Shown: positions 53,532-64,000 of the stretch, in pieces
Layout of the letters: each line of letters starts with the position of its first letter
How positions within the stretch are numbered: the first letter of the stretch is position 1
Assembly (NCBI GenBank): GCA_010094045.1
Contig: ML986741.1
Location: 1-64,000, forward strand
DNA length: 64,000 nt
Origin: Lojkania enalia
Lineage: Eukaryota; Ascomycota; Dothideomycetes; Pleosporales
Direction: 5' to 3'
Notes under the pieces: generated by a model
What the model was told of the DNA's origin: nothing
The model's database searches: none
What the model saw: the letters and a program-made list of their open reading frames with translations, nothing else
Position numbers and translations under genes: made by a program

Positions 53532-56462
53532 ATGGCAAGCCATCAGCAGCCGTCACCGACGGCAGGTCTACCGCCGCATCATGGCGTCGCCCATATGGCT
53601 CAGATAAACGGCCACCCACCGCCACAGCTCAACCAACCGAAGCCGCCTCTACAACACCTTGTGACCCTGACAGAGACAGTCTGGAACCAGATTGGTATGC
53701 AACATTCTCTGCACACCTCGATTCGCGCTTGCTTACACATGTCACAGGATCACTCTCAGAGCAGATGCAGGACTTGGATGGCGCATACCAGGCCTATGAG
53801 CAAGCCCTCAAATACAACTCATGGTCGGTCCCTGCAATGCAGGGAATCGCCTGCATTCTGCGTGCAAGGGACCATTTCCCGCAAGCTGTAGAGTACCTGA
53901 AGACAATCCTCAAAGTAGACCCAGCCAATGGCGAAGTTTGGGGCAGTCTCGGTAAGATCTCCAAGGACCGATCCAAGAATCAAAATGCCCCGCTAACTGC
54001 AATCGAGGCCACTGCTACTTGATGCTAGATGACTTACAGCAGGCTTACTCTGCGTACCAGCAGGCGCTCTACCATCTATCCGATCCGAAGGTTAGCTTAC
54101 ACATCTTGCATGATCTAATCCAGTCTTTACTAACGGCTTTTTAGGAGCCAAAGCTCTGGTATGGCATCGGCATCTTGTACGATCGCTATGGATCCCTAGA
54201 GCATGCCGAAGAGGCCTTCTCTCAGGTCATGAGGATGGAGCCACACTTTGAAAAGGCCAATGAAATCTATTTTCGGCTGGGTATAATATACAAACAACAG
54301 CAGAAATTTAACCAGAGCCTTGATGTGAGTACTAGCACGAACATACCCTGTTCCGCTGTTAACAACCGCGTAGTGTTTCAAGTACATTGTACAGAACCCT
54401 CCCCGCCCCCTGACCGAGGAGGATATCTGGTTCCAAATCGGTCATGTTTACGAGCAACAAAAAGAGGTATGACGCAGTCCAACTCTATTGAAATTACCGC
54501 TGATTGTCACGTGCAGTTCGATGCTGCAAGGAACGCCTATCGTCGTGTTCTGGAGCGTGACCCAAACCATGCCAAAGTCCTTCAGCAGCTTGGCTGGTTG
54601 CACCACCAGCAGAGCACAAATTACGCTAGTCAGGAACAGGCTATCGAGTACCTTGAGAAATCAGTGGCTTCCGGTGAGTACTTGTGTCTTGAAGTAGTGA
54701 TCAAGCGCATGACACTGATTGCTCTCTTTAGACCAAACTGATGCACAAAGCTGGTATTTGCTGGGACGCTGCTACATGTCACAGCAGAAGTATCCCAAGG
54801 CATATGAGGCCTACCAACAAGCTGTCTACCGTGACGGCAGAAACCCAACATTCTGGTGCTCCATTGGGGTGCTCTACTATCAGATCAACCAGTATCGCGA
54901 TGCACTTGATGCTTATTCCCGTGCCATCCGTTTGAATCCCAATATTTCAGAGGTGTGGTATGACCTCGGCACGCTGGTACGTTCCTTTCTACTTTCCATG
55001 ACTCCCGTACCTATGCCTAACCATGGAACAGTATGAGTCCTGCAACAATCAAACGGCGGACGCGCTTGATGCGTATCAGCGTGCGGCTGACCTTGATCCA
55101 ACCAATGTCCATATCAAGGCGCGTCTACAACTCCTACAGAATGGCCAGACAACCAGCGGCGCTCCCAACCAAGGAAGTGCTCCAGTCCCGCAAGACGTGC
55201 ATCCTCAAGCTTATCAACCAGCGTCTGTTCATGGACCTGCTGCTCCTCAGTGGGGCGCTCCGCAACCCCAGCAGCCTCCTCAAGCACCTGCTCCCCCTAC
55301 CTTGGGAGGAGCTTCAGAGTGGAATCGCCCGCTAGCCCAGATTCGCGATCCTGCTCTGCCTCCTCAGCAACTGAATCCATATGATCAACGTGACGGTATC
55401 CGCCCGCCTACCCAACATGCTCCTCGACCAGCAAGCCCGAGGCAAGAGCCCATTAGGCCGTATCAGGAACCTCCTCGTCCGATCCCGAACGGTCCTGGCC
55501 CTGCAGTCCCAGCCCCGTTGCGACGTGGACTTTCACCTTCCCCAAAGACTCATAGCGTCGCCCCAAGCCCATATCATCCTCCGCCTCCGCATCTTCCTCC
55601 CCAACCCCCTCAAACTCCGTCTCAGGGACCCCCTCATCAAGCCCCGACAGCACAGCAGTCAGCGCAGCCGACACCACCAAACCGCATTTCTAACCCTAAT
55701 TATGGGCCTCACGCTGCTAACGTGCCACCACCTCCTCCACCTCCACCGACAGGGCTTAACGGACCATCCAGCCAAGGCCCGCTCCCACCGTACGGGCGCG
55801 TTGCAAGTCCCCCACCAGAGATTAGACCCATCGTAGAGAACAGAGCTGGGTCTCCTCGCAACAATGGATATCAGGGCACATATCAACACCATCCTGATCC
55901 CTCAACTGCGGGAGGAATTGCAAGTGGTGTGCTCGCGCCAGCTTCAGCTATCGCTGCCGCTGAAGCTGCTGTTCGTGAACGCGAGGACCGGCCTCCTACT
56001 GCTCCACCAAAGCGAATGCGGGAGTGGGAAGAGAATGATCATTTGAACCCAAAGCCGCCCACCAATGATGAAAAGAGGCAAAAACTCGAAGAGCCACATA
56101 GCCGGCGTCCATCTCCACCTCATCGACTTGCATCGCCGCAGGTTCCCCGTCACAGCCCGCAGGACGCGCCCGATACTAGGCGCTTCAATGACGGTTATCA
56201 CCCATCAGAAGCAGCCCATCATCCTCCTTCTCTGCCGCCCATGAACGCGGCACAGCCATTACCTCGCATATCTGAAACTCCAAAGCAGGAGCGCCCCGAA
56301 CACCATGAGCCTGCTGCTCGTCACATGGATGTTGATGAAAACTATGATGATGAGGCTGAAGAGACCAAGCCTACTGTCCCTAAATCGGAGCGCAGCAGCC
56401 CGCGCAATGCTCCAACTAACGGGCTGCCTCATGCTCCGACACCTGTCGAGGCGAAGTCGTAA
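53532..56462 (+). CDS. ssnF: General transcriptional co-repressor Ssn6/Cyc8 (TPR protein)
   Basis: Scaffold that joins Tup1/RcoA to DNA-bound repressors, acting in glucose repression and many developmental pathways in the nucleus. Eight exons (53532-53694, 53748-53951, 54008-54090, 54145-54324, 54374-54466, 54517-54673, 54732-54976, 55032-56462) give about 851 residues. From residue 55 come about ten TPR units, e.g. DLDGAYQAYEQALKYN, AEEAFSQVMRMEPHFEKA, AARNAYRRVLERDPNHAKVL and ALDAYSRAIRLNPNISEVW. The last exon continues with one TPR, then a Pro/Gln/His-rich disordered tail with a Lys/Glu-rich segment near RMREWEENDH. All splice borders are consensus and keep phase. A fairly Pro-rich N-terminus replaces the poly-Gln of yeast Cyc8. 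Confidence 0.96.
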
Positions 56463-57257
56463 ATCTGTCCTATCAGTGGCTACGCAACTAGGTCGCAGTG
56501 CTGGTAGCTCTCCGGTCCGGGCTGCACATGTGGAATGTAGGTAAGACTAGACCACTAAACTATACTATCGTAAAAAACGTGAAGGCGTCAGCGAGCTGTT
56601 GTCGTATTTCTCCAACCATCCCCTCTTGTAATTTTTTTCTTTCTCACTTTCTCATTATCATGAAATCCCCGGTTTTGTTTTGGCCGTATGGACAGTAATA
56701 GGCGTGGGTGGCACAACAAGAATTGGCAATGAGGTATACAACCTACATACCCACTTTTCCTTTGCTTTTCTCAAGCAGTGTTCAGGGCTGTGGAGGGTGC
56801 ACGTCTACTGTTGGTTCAACAGGGGGGTGAAATTTATCGGAGTATGGAGAGGCATTGTTCGGCAAGGTTGCGAGATGGACGTTTCGAGGAAGATATCCGT
56901 GTCTACTTGTGAAACTTATATAGGAATGAATACTTGTATCTTAAATTGAGTACATGCTCCTCCCAATCCTCCCGACGCAGAGCTACATTTAACATGTGTT
57001 GAGCGTCAGGCGAGAAATTTTGCTATCATTCTAATCGCTCCGAAGATTTATAAACATGATATAGAGCAGAACAGTATATTTTAACCTGTTCAACTCAGAA
57101 ATTTAAATCTTCTGATCATTATAAGAAAATAAGTGCATATATAAAATCTCGCAGCAACGTGCTGCAGGTCACGAGATGCGTTTCCCCCGCTAGGCCGCGT
57201 GCTCCAGCTTTTTCCAATCCGAAAGGTTGCGTCATTGGCCGCGGCGCGCTAGAAACC
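56463..57257. other. Intergenic, no gene
   Basis: 3' region of the co-repressor, then AT-rich DNA from about 56990 to 57150. Confidence 0.5.
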
Positions 57258-58106
57258 ATGGCAAACATACATCACCAGCACTGCATTGCGACATCCATTC
57301 TCCATACTTCGGCACAATTTAGCACACGTTCCATCTTACCGGCTAGACCTCTCGCCCGCACAATCCGCTTGTTGTCTAACCACTACACTCAGCTCCGCAC
57401 ACCGCCGATCCCGAACCACACCTTGCGCAAAGCATCTTCGACTGCGATACGTATTCCCACCACCGCAAGGCTACAGGCACGGGGATCCCTCACGCACATG
57501 AGAGCCATGTCCTCGGACGCAGACTACGCCTCCTTCCTCGAGAAAGCAAACCAAAACACCAGCTCTGTGAGCGCGACTACGGCACAAGCTTCAAACTACG
57601 GAACCAAGAGTGTGGACGACGGGGTGGAGGTGCCCGAGGTACTGAGGGGTAGGGAGGAAGTATATGTTTCGGATGCGGATGAAGAGTTTGTTGGGGTGGG
57701 GTTGAGGTTTGGGGGGAGTGCGGTGGGTGCTGGTACGCTCTTCGCTTCTCTTTCATCATGTCCACTTTCATATGTTCTGTTATCTACATCCATCTATGTT
57801 CCCGCCGCAGACATCACCTATTCGGCATTCTATACATACATGTATGGATTTAAGCTAACCGTTAGACACACAGATGACCTAAAGAAGCTGCTGAACGTCG
57901 ACGACGTGCAGGGAATCAGGGAGAGGGATTTCGATCCGAGGGGTCAGTACAAGGGGGTTGTGGAGGCGGTGCAGAAGGCGGCGGGTGGGGAGGTCAGGTT
58001 TTTTAGAGTGGGATTGGGGGGAACAAGGAGTGAGGTTTGGATTGTTGGCGTTGATAGGGAAGGGGGGAGGTTAGTGGGGGTTAAGGCTTTAGTTGTGGAG
58101 TCGTAG
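57258..58106 (+). CDS. Small conserved fungal protein with mitochondrial-like N-terminus
   Basis: The start chosen is ATG 57258 (ACCATGGC context). A likely intron at 57733-57873 (GTACGC donor, CTAAC branch site, CACAG acceptor) gives about 235 residues; read through, it gives 282. The first 85 residues are rich in Arg/Ser/Thr/His and poor in acidic residues, like a mitochondrial presequence. The conserved part starts at MSSDADYASFLEKANQ and has EVPEVLRGREEVYVSDADE, then DDLKKLLNVDD, GQYKGVVEAVQKAAG and a basic-acidic end. I know such proteins as widespread in moulds and unnamed. An internal ATG at the conserved start would give a cytosolic form. Confidence 0.7.
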   Translation: MANIHHQHCIATSILHTSAQFSTRSILPARPLARTIRLLSNHYTQLRTPPIPNHTLRKASSTAIRIPTTARLQARGSLTHMRAMSSDADYASFLEKANQNTSSVSATTAQASNYGTKSVDDGVEVPEVLRGREEVYVSDADEEFVGVGLRFGGSAVGAGTLFASLSSCPLSYVLLSTSIYVPAADITYSAFYTYMYGFKLTVRHTDDLKKLLNVDDVQGIRERDFDPRGQYKGVVEAVQKAAGGEVRFFRVGLGGTRSEVWIVGVDREGGRLVGVKALVVES

Positions 58107-60548
58107 GGCTGGGTGATTGACGGATACCCGAGAGTTGTAGATTATACGGGTGTGTTTTGAATGTATGAGTGATTGTGCGGTTGTGCTGAGATGGTGTCGA
58201 TGTGAGGTGGGACTAATTGTTGTTGACGGTTTCGTGCTTGGCTTTTTGGCTAGGGGATATAGTGGGCACATGTCCCGGGTTGATTGCTGTACGACAATAT
58301 GCCTTGTTACTGTATACGTTGGTAAAAATAAGAATCTAATATGTATTATTGCACATGCTGATGTATTCGCCACGCTATTACAGCTATATGGTATCATCAA
58401 TACAAAAGAATAGCAGTTTGGGACACGTTTTCAGTGGGGCGACAGGTTTCAATGTCCACGCGGAGCTGTCGACATGGAATTTCAAGCTCTCAAAGGAAGA
58501 AGCAAACTTCGAAGCTTCAGACGCCTGTTGCAGCTTCACACGGGCAAGGAGAGGGCGGAGCTGTGCCACATCTGTGGCGCAATATGATTGGATCTGATTG
58601 GATCTCTGTAGACTCCAATCTCAGTTTAGCACGGACGGCAAAGCACGGAACTAGCCTCGGCACATTTCGTCGTTGTTCAGCCGCCAGGAGAACGCGAACG
58701 TGTCAGGATACCAACCGGTTTTGTTTGTGGGTGATTATGATTTCCATTCTCCAGGTTCCTGCAATCAAGATGGAACCCCCTCGATGACGTTTTCTTTCGC
58801 GCGATACAACGCTGCAAGAATGCGACGTCAGGCTGATCATAGGATCAGGATTGGAAGGGCAACCTTGATAAGAGACATGGGAAGCGATATCGAGAGGGAT
58901 GCTAGTCGGAAAGCTAAACGGATCGACCCCCAACGTGCAGCGGCTACGATCGTGAATACGAGCAACCAGATCGCGTCTAAAAGCTTGCCGAAGTGTGCAA
59001 TAGGCAAAACGTTGACTGTGAGAAGGCAGGAAAGCGGTGCGCGAGCGGGGCGAAGCAGTGCAGAGTGCTTTCGGGGAGGAGGGATATTTTATGTGGCGCG
59101 GGCTGTGTAACAAGCAGAGTTGTTCCATTCAGGAGAGGGCACCTGCTAGGATGAGGCAGAGGGCGGGCCAAGTTTGAGTGCCCACCACCGACAGGGACAT
59201 GAGGCGCGGGAAGAGGGGAGCCTCCTGCAGGGCGAAGAGGGCGAGAAAGAGTCATCGAGCACACGACTCCGGCAATCAGACGGTATGTTGTCTCGGTATC
59301 AGCTGGTACTGGTACGTGTGTGTATGTGTGTGCCAGAGAGAGACGTTTATGGACGCTCGGCGCTGGATGAGGCTGGCACAAGGGTTTTAGCGCGCAGCGA
59401 GATCTGGGTTCCAGAACTGATCAGGGGCTGCTCGGCGTAGTCTATTGAATATGGCGTCCCCCAGCGAGCACGTTCGTGGACGGGAGGGAGGGCCGTTCGC
59501 GGCGAAGCATAGCGGCTTTTGATGTATTATTACTACCATTGCGGCGAATATTATTGCTCTCGTCACAGCAGGGTCGGGACGGCGTGTGGCATAGAGACTG
59601 GATGAAAAGGTTGAAACGTGCTGATCGAGTTTCGTGGACCAGCCGTCGAGCGACGTCAGAGCCGCGGCCACGGCGACAATTTTAGCAGCCACTGCGCTCC
59701 CGGCCTGCAGTTACTCGTAAGCCGCAGAGATGGCGTCGCCGTATTGCGTCGCATCCGGCCGCTCTGATTCGCTGGGCTGTCGTCGAGCATCAAAGATCTC
59801 CCTGAAGACTCTGCGTGGGCCCGCCGGGGTCAGGGACGGGTGTAACTTGGTAGCTGCTGGCTGTGCGTGTGAACTGTGGTAGTTCCTCCGTCTTCCCCCC
59901 CTCCCTCTTCCAATATCCTGCTTGCTCCTGTTTGCCTGTGCCTGCCACAACGTCCGCCCACCAGGCGCTTCATATCATCTTGTCACAGTCGCTCATTCCA
60001 GCATTTGCCGTCCCTCCCGCAAGGACTCCCTCCCCCCCTCCGCCATCCGCTCTTGCTCCGCGGTCGCTGCTGGACTCTCGGATTATTTGTTTTCTGCTTG
60101 ATTGTGGCGCTCCTGCTATTAGCCGTTTCGGTCAATTCGCGCGCACGTTGAAAGTGCCAAGCGCTGTGGAGCGCGTTCCTGGCCCAACCCTGCACGACCA
60201 TTTCGGACAGGAGCGACCACTACCTCCCCTGGGTCTCGACCTCTCTGCTTCTTTCTGCGCCGTTTCTCTCTCCCACTACTCTTCGTCACCAGCAGCGATA
60301 CCGAGCAGCATTTCACGACTGCACCACGGGGCTGCCAAAGGAAAGGAATTCAGGTCTCTGACACTGTGCGCCGTTGCCCCGTCACGAGCCACAAGTTGTC
60401 TGTGACCACTGGAATTCACCGCCCCCCGCCCCCCAATTGCGTGCCACAGCTACTACAACACTCGTTCTACCGGCTACCAGCCTTCATTCTGGCTAAGTTA
60501 TAGCATCGAAGTCGTTTTAATCCTACTCACCGTATACGCTCGCTCAAC
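58107..60548. other. Intergenic and probable long leader of the Kre6-like gene
   Basis: No supportable gene: frames of 90-180 codons are Pro/Ser/Arg-rich and overlapping. 59880-60540 is strongly pyrimidine-rich (C and T runs on the plus strand), as expected of a fungal promoter or 5' leader for the gene starting at 60549. Confidence 0.5.
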
Positions 60549-62806
60549 ATGTCGCCGCCCGAGTCGCCTCGAGGAAACGCTCCTCCCCATATCCGCTTAA
60601 ACTCGGGGACCCACGATATCCTTGATGATGTAGCACCCGAACGGCCTTCCATGTCTCGACAGCAGTCTGCCCGGTCATTAACGAGTCCAATACGGCCTAG
60701 TGCCGCGCCGAGTCCCGGTCTACGATCCCCAACGTCGGCACCTTCGCTCTATCGACAGCCAGCGGCCGCTGCTGAATCTGCGGAGCTGCTACTACCGCCA
60801 AAGAAGTCGAGGGCGAAGCCCTTTCGAGATGAGTCGCCAATACGGTCTCCTTCTGGAGTGTCGTCGCGACGTACGAGCTGGGATTCGGAATCAATGGCAA
60901 GTCGTGACTCGAGGTTAGGGCCGTTTGCATCGCCGTTTGATGATTCGAGAGCACCCTCCCGAGCAGGGAGCGATGATGATATCAACACGCAGACTGTTTC
61001 GGAAAAGTACAACATTCTTCCCTCAGCTGGTCTGCTGCTGTTCCCGGAGGATGTGGAGAAGGACGATTGGCTACACAACCCAGACCCGAACGAGAAGGAG
61101 AAGAGGGATTGCGACGTCTTCACAAAACGAGGGGCAGTGAACGTAGGAGCCCTAGCATTCCTTTCCTTAGGAATACTCTTACTGTTCATTGGGTACCCGA
61201 TACTGTATGTTCTTAGCATTTCTCTTGATCGGGAGCTGGTTCTAATTACAGGGCAGTACTTTTGTCGATAAACTGACCGAGCCCGAAATAACGCCATGCA
61301 CAAACAATCCTCTGTGTATAGCAGGGAAAGAAAATGAACCTCATCTGAAGAACGTCCGAATTGGCCTTGTTGATCCTACGACCCCCGATAGCGCAAAGAC
61401 GAGGACTGCACATGACGGCACCAAACAGACGCTTGTGGTAAATTATCCCCAGACCCAAAAATATGAATACGGATTGATTGAGTCAGTTTTCGGATGAGTT
61501 CAACACTGACGGTCGCACGTTCTACGATGGTGATGACGCTTACTTCCAAGGAGTTGATATTTGGTACGGTGCTACACAGGATTTGGAGGTAAGTCGGCTC
61601 AATAAGATGCATGCCATAGAGGATCTGCTAAGATAATGACAAGTGGTACGACCCTGACGCGATAACTACAAAGGACGGTACGCTCAACATTAAATTTGAC
61701 GCGTTTAAGAATCACGGTCTAAATTATCGGTCCGGTATGCTCCAGTCGTGGAACAAGCTGTGCTACAAGGGCGGTCACATAGAGGCCAGCATCTCATTGC
61801 CAGGCAGAGGAGACACCATTGGTTTCTGGCCAGGTTTCTGGACTATGGGGAACCTCGGTCGTCCGGGCTACACTGCCACGACGGAGGGTTTGTGGCCGTA
61901 CAGTTATCACGATGAGTGCGACTACGGCATTACGCCAAATCAAAGTTCGTATGACGGTCTCAGCTACCTTCCCGGGATGCGGCTACCTGCCTGTACATGT
62001 GCAGGCGAGGATCATCCAAACCCCGGCAAATCACGTGCCGCCCCAGAAATTGACGCCGTGGAAGCTTCCGTTGCTTTCCTGAGTCCAGACAACCAAAACG
62101 GAATCGGCGAGGTCTCGCAAAGTTTCCAGTCCGCTCCTTTCGACATTTGGTATCGGCCAGACTATGGTGAGTGACTGCATGTGTTCGGGGTAATTGCATG
62201 TGCTAACTACCAGAAGATTTTATTGAGGTTTACGATAATACGGTCACTAGAATGAATGGTTATCAAGGTGGACCATTTCAACAAGCCATTTCTGGTCTCA
62301 CCCACCTAAACAATAATTGGTATGACGGCAAGCAGTATCAGAAATACTCGTTCGAATACAAGACAGGCGATGATGGATACATCACCTGGCATGTTGGAGA
62401 TGAAGAAACCTGGACCATGGATGCCCGTGCTATTGGACCAAATGGCAACGTTGGGAAGCGAGTGATCCCCGAGGAGCCCATGTCTGTCATTGTAAACTTC
62501 GGCATGTCCAACAGCTTTTCTATGGTCAATCTCACGGGTATTGCCAGCACACTTCCCGCGACAATGCGAATTGACTATATTCGCATCTACCAGGACGAGG
62601 GCAATGAACTTGTGACCTGCGATCCACCAGATTATCCTACAACGGACTACATCAAGAAGCATCCGGAACCGTATAATAACCCGAACCTGACATCATGGTA
62701 TGTGAATACTTTTAATGCATATTACTTGCTGCTTACACTATCCAATAGGTCGTCAACCAAATATGACTGGCCGAAGAACTCCTTCATGCATGACTGTAAA
62801 GAATAG
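60549..62806 (+). CDS. kre6: Beta-1,6-glucan synthesis-associated protein Kre6/Skn1 (GH16 fold)
   Basis: Type II membrane protein of the ER/Golgi and sites of growth, needed for cell-wall beta-1,6-glucan. Exons 60549-61204, 61257-61437, 61487-61588, 61644-62166, 62214-62697 and 62749-62806 give about 667 residues. The first 195 residues are a Ser/Arg/Pro-rich cytosolic tail; one TM helix ([20 protein letters not shown]) lies at about 200-219. The lumenal domain is GH16-like: [29 protein letters not shown], the catalytic-type [10 protein letters not shown] (Glu near 448 and 453) and a Cys-bearing C-terminus ending in HDCKE. The acceptor of intron 1 was set at TTACAGGGCAG, since the earlier CAG breaks the frame. 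Confidence 0.94.
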
Positions 62807-64000
62807 GAACATGGGAGCCATGCGAGCGGTCACGCTACGACGACTGAATCCATCTTTCCTTTGTCTACCTAATGTGGCCACGGCTTAGCGATGTTTTTCA
62901 ACCAAAAGAAAGAATTCGGGATCCTACCAAAAAGCACATGCGCGTTAATTATAGAGGTTTCAAGAAGCGTTTTTTTATAGCAACGCATTTTTGTCAGCAT
63001 CGTCCGATTAATCACATGCATACTGGAGCGGAGTCATTCGGCGCCCCTTCTTTTTTTTTTTCTTCTTTTTTTATATCTACGAGTACCTACCTGGTTTTAA
63101 TATATCGTCTCCTATACTAGTTGCTGGACATCGGTTCGAGGGGAGCTTTTTTGGCTAGGCTGCCTGTTTTTGCACCACGGAACTAGCTATGAAAGGCTTG
63201 CGCTTCTCCCTTTTTTTCTTGCCCTTCCCGTTCGGATCCGAGGTGTGTTGATGGTGGACGAAGGGATGGAGCTTTAAGGTCTACTTGGTAGGATTATGGG
63301 GTCCCCATTGTTTTGTATATTTGGGACTTCTTGGGTTTCTTGGTTCTTTTGTTAGGATGGTGTATGATATTGGGCATTTAGGGCAGGGGTTTTTGTTATT
63401 TTCTCTTTGTGCTTCTTCCGATTCATGAGCGTTTGGCTGGGTCAAACAGTATCGTACTTTCTTGGTAATGTATTTTTTGAGTGGGGATTGGGGTTGGATG
63501 AGAAGGGGTTTGAGTGGTGTTTGGGGTTGGTAGGATAGCATTGGGTTTTTTTATTCTCTCTTCTTTTGAACTCTTTGTCAGACTGAGTGTGTGCGTTATT
63601 GGTGTTCTTGGGATGGATGGGATGAGGATGGGTTTCGGAGTTGGTGGGCAGTAGAGTTTAGTGTAATTGTGTGGTATGCACTGGGGAGGTGGAGTGTTGG
63701 ACGAATACGATACCTACGTATGAAGGGATAATTGAAATATTTTTTGAAATGTTAGAATGTGTGTATGTGCTTGTGTAATGTTGGAAAGTTGGAGTAGCGT
63801 TTTGGAATTGGGAAGGCTGCGAATAAGGTATTTCATATGCGGTGATGGAGATCAAAGGAAAGTGTTTGTGGTGGTGAAGAGAGGATTGCTATAGTAGATT
63901 TTATATATTGTAATTGTTGGTTTTATGTCTAGATAGAGGTTTGGTTTATTGGGAGGCTTGAAAGTTGGATTGGTATGGTCGTCGCGCCCGCTAGGGAGAT
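62807..64000. other. Downstream region with strong G/T strand skew
   Basis: No gene seen. 63030-63110 is T-rich. 63240-63960 on the plus strand is made mostly of G and T with little C, producing low-complexity minus-strand frames (Pro/Thr/Ser/Gln-rich) that are not convincing proteins. Confidence 0.5.

Noticed and set aside
59863..60405. 180-codon Pro/Ser/Leu-rich frame upstream of kre6
   Set aside because: It coincides with the pyrimidine-rich promoter/leader, which by itself generates Pro/Ser/Leu codons.
63281..63855. Minus-strand frames rich in Pro, Thr, Asn and Gln
   Set aside because: Explained by the G/T skew of the plus strand rather than by coding constraint.
1..64000. CRISPR arrays or bacterial-type operons
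   Set aside because: Spliceosomal introns and eukaryotic families throughout; no regularly spaced palindromic repeats of that kind.

Overview
The window reads as nuclear DNA of a filamentous ascomycete (Pezizomycotina). Genes carry short introns (about 45-140 bp) with GTANGT-like donors and CAG/TAG acceptors. Several families are typical of moulds: a RID/Masc1-type DNA methyltransferase, a HET-domain protein, a CBM1 secreted protein, an Ssn6/Cyc8 co-repressor, a Kre6/Skn1 glucan-synthesis protein and a DUF3632-like protein. Class and genus cannot be fixed from the sequence alone. I see 25 protein-coding loci, one of them apparently frame-broken. I find no convincing tRNA, rRNA, CRISPR array or intact transposon.

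Layout. 0.3-7.4 kb is a housekeeping block: YIF1 and the SRP receptor alpha subunit diverge from a 317 bp promoter, followed by a glycine-zipper protein. 8.6-14.7 kb holds an F-box-like protein, the rid-like methyltransferase, MICOS subunit Mic19 and a GNAT acetyltransferase (the last two divergent). 14.7-19.6 kb is AT-rich and contains a CBM1 secreted protein and a sedoheptulose-bisphosphatase-like phosphatase. 19.6-24.7 kb has two lineage-specific proteins around an NmrA-like oxidoreductase. 24.7-30.6 kb is AT-rich and gene-poor, with two small Cys/His proteins. 30.6-36.7 kb has an O-methyltransferase, a HET protein and the peroxisomal malate synthase. 36.7-47.7 kb is accessory: a secreted protein, a broken single-TM protein, a DUF3632-like protein and a PRISE-like reductase next to a cytochrome P450. 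47.7-53.5 kb is a gene-free, partly very GC-rich interval leading into SSN6/CYC8. A small conserved protein and KRE6/SKN1 follow.

How the parts relate. YIF1, the SRP receptor and Kre6 act in the secretory pathway and cell-wall assembly. Malate synthase and the SHB17-like enzyme are central carbon metabolism. Ssn6 is the global co-repressor expected to act on carbon-regulated genes such as malate synthase. The rid-like methyltransferase suggests the species has, or had, RIP, which would fit the patchwork of AT-rich gene-poor blocks. The PRISE-reductase/P450 pair, the O-methyltransferase and the HET gene are the most accessory-like content.

Exon boundaries were assigned by reading frame, splice consensus and family resemblance recognised by eye. 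No database search, alignment or composition calculation was run.
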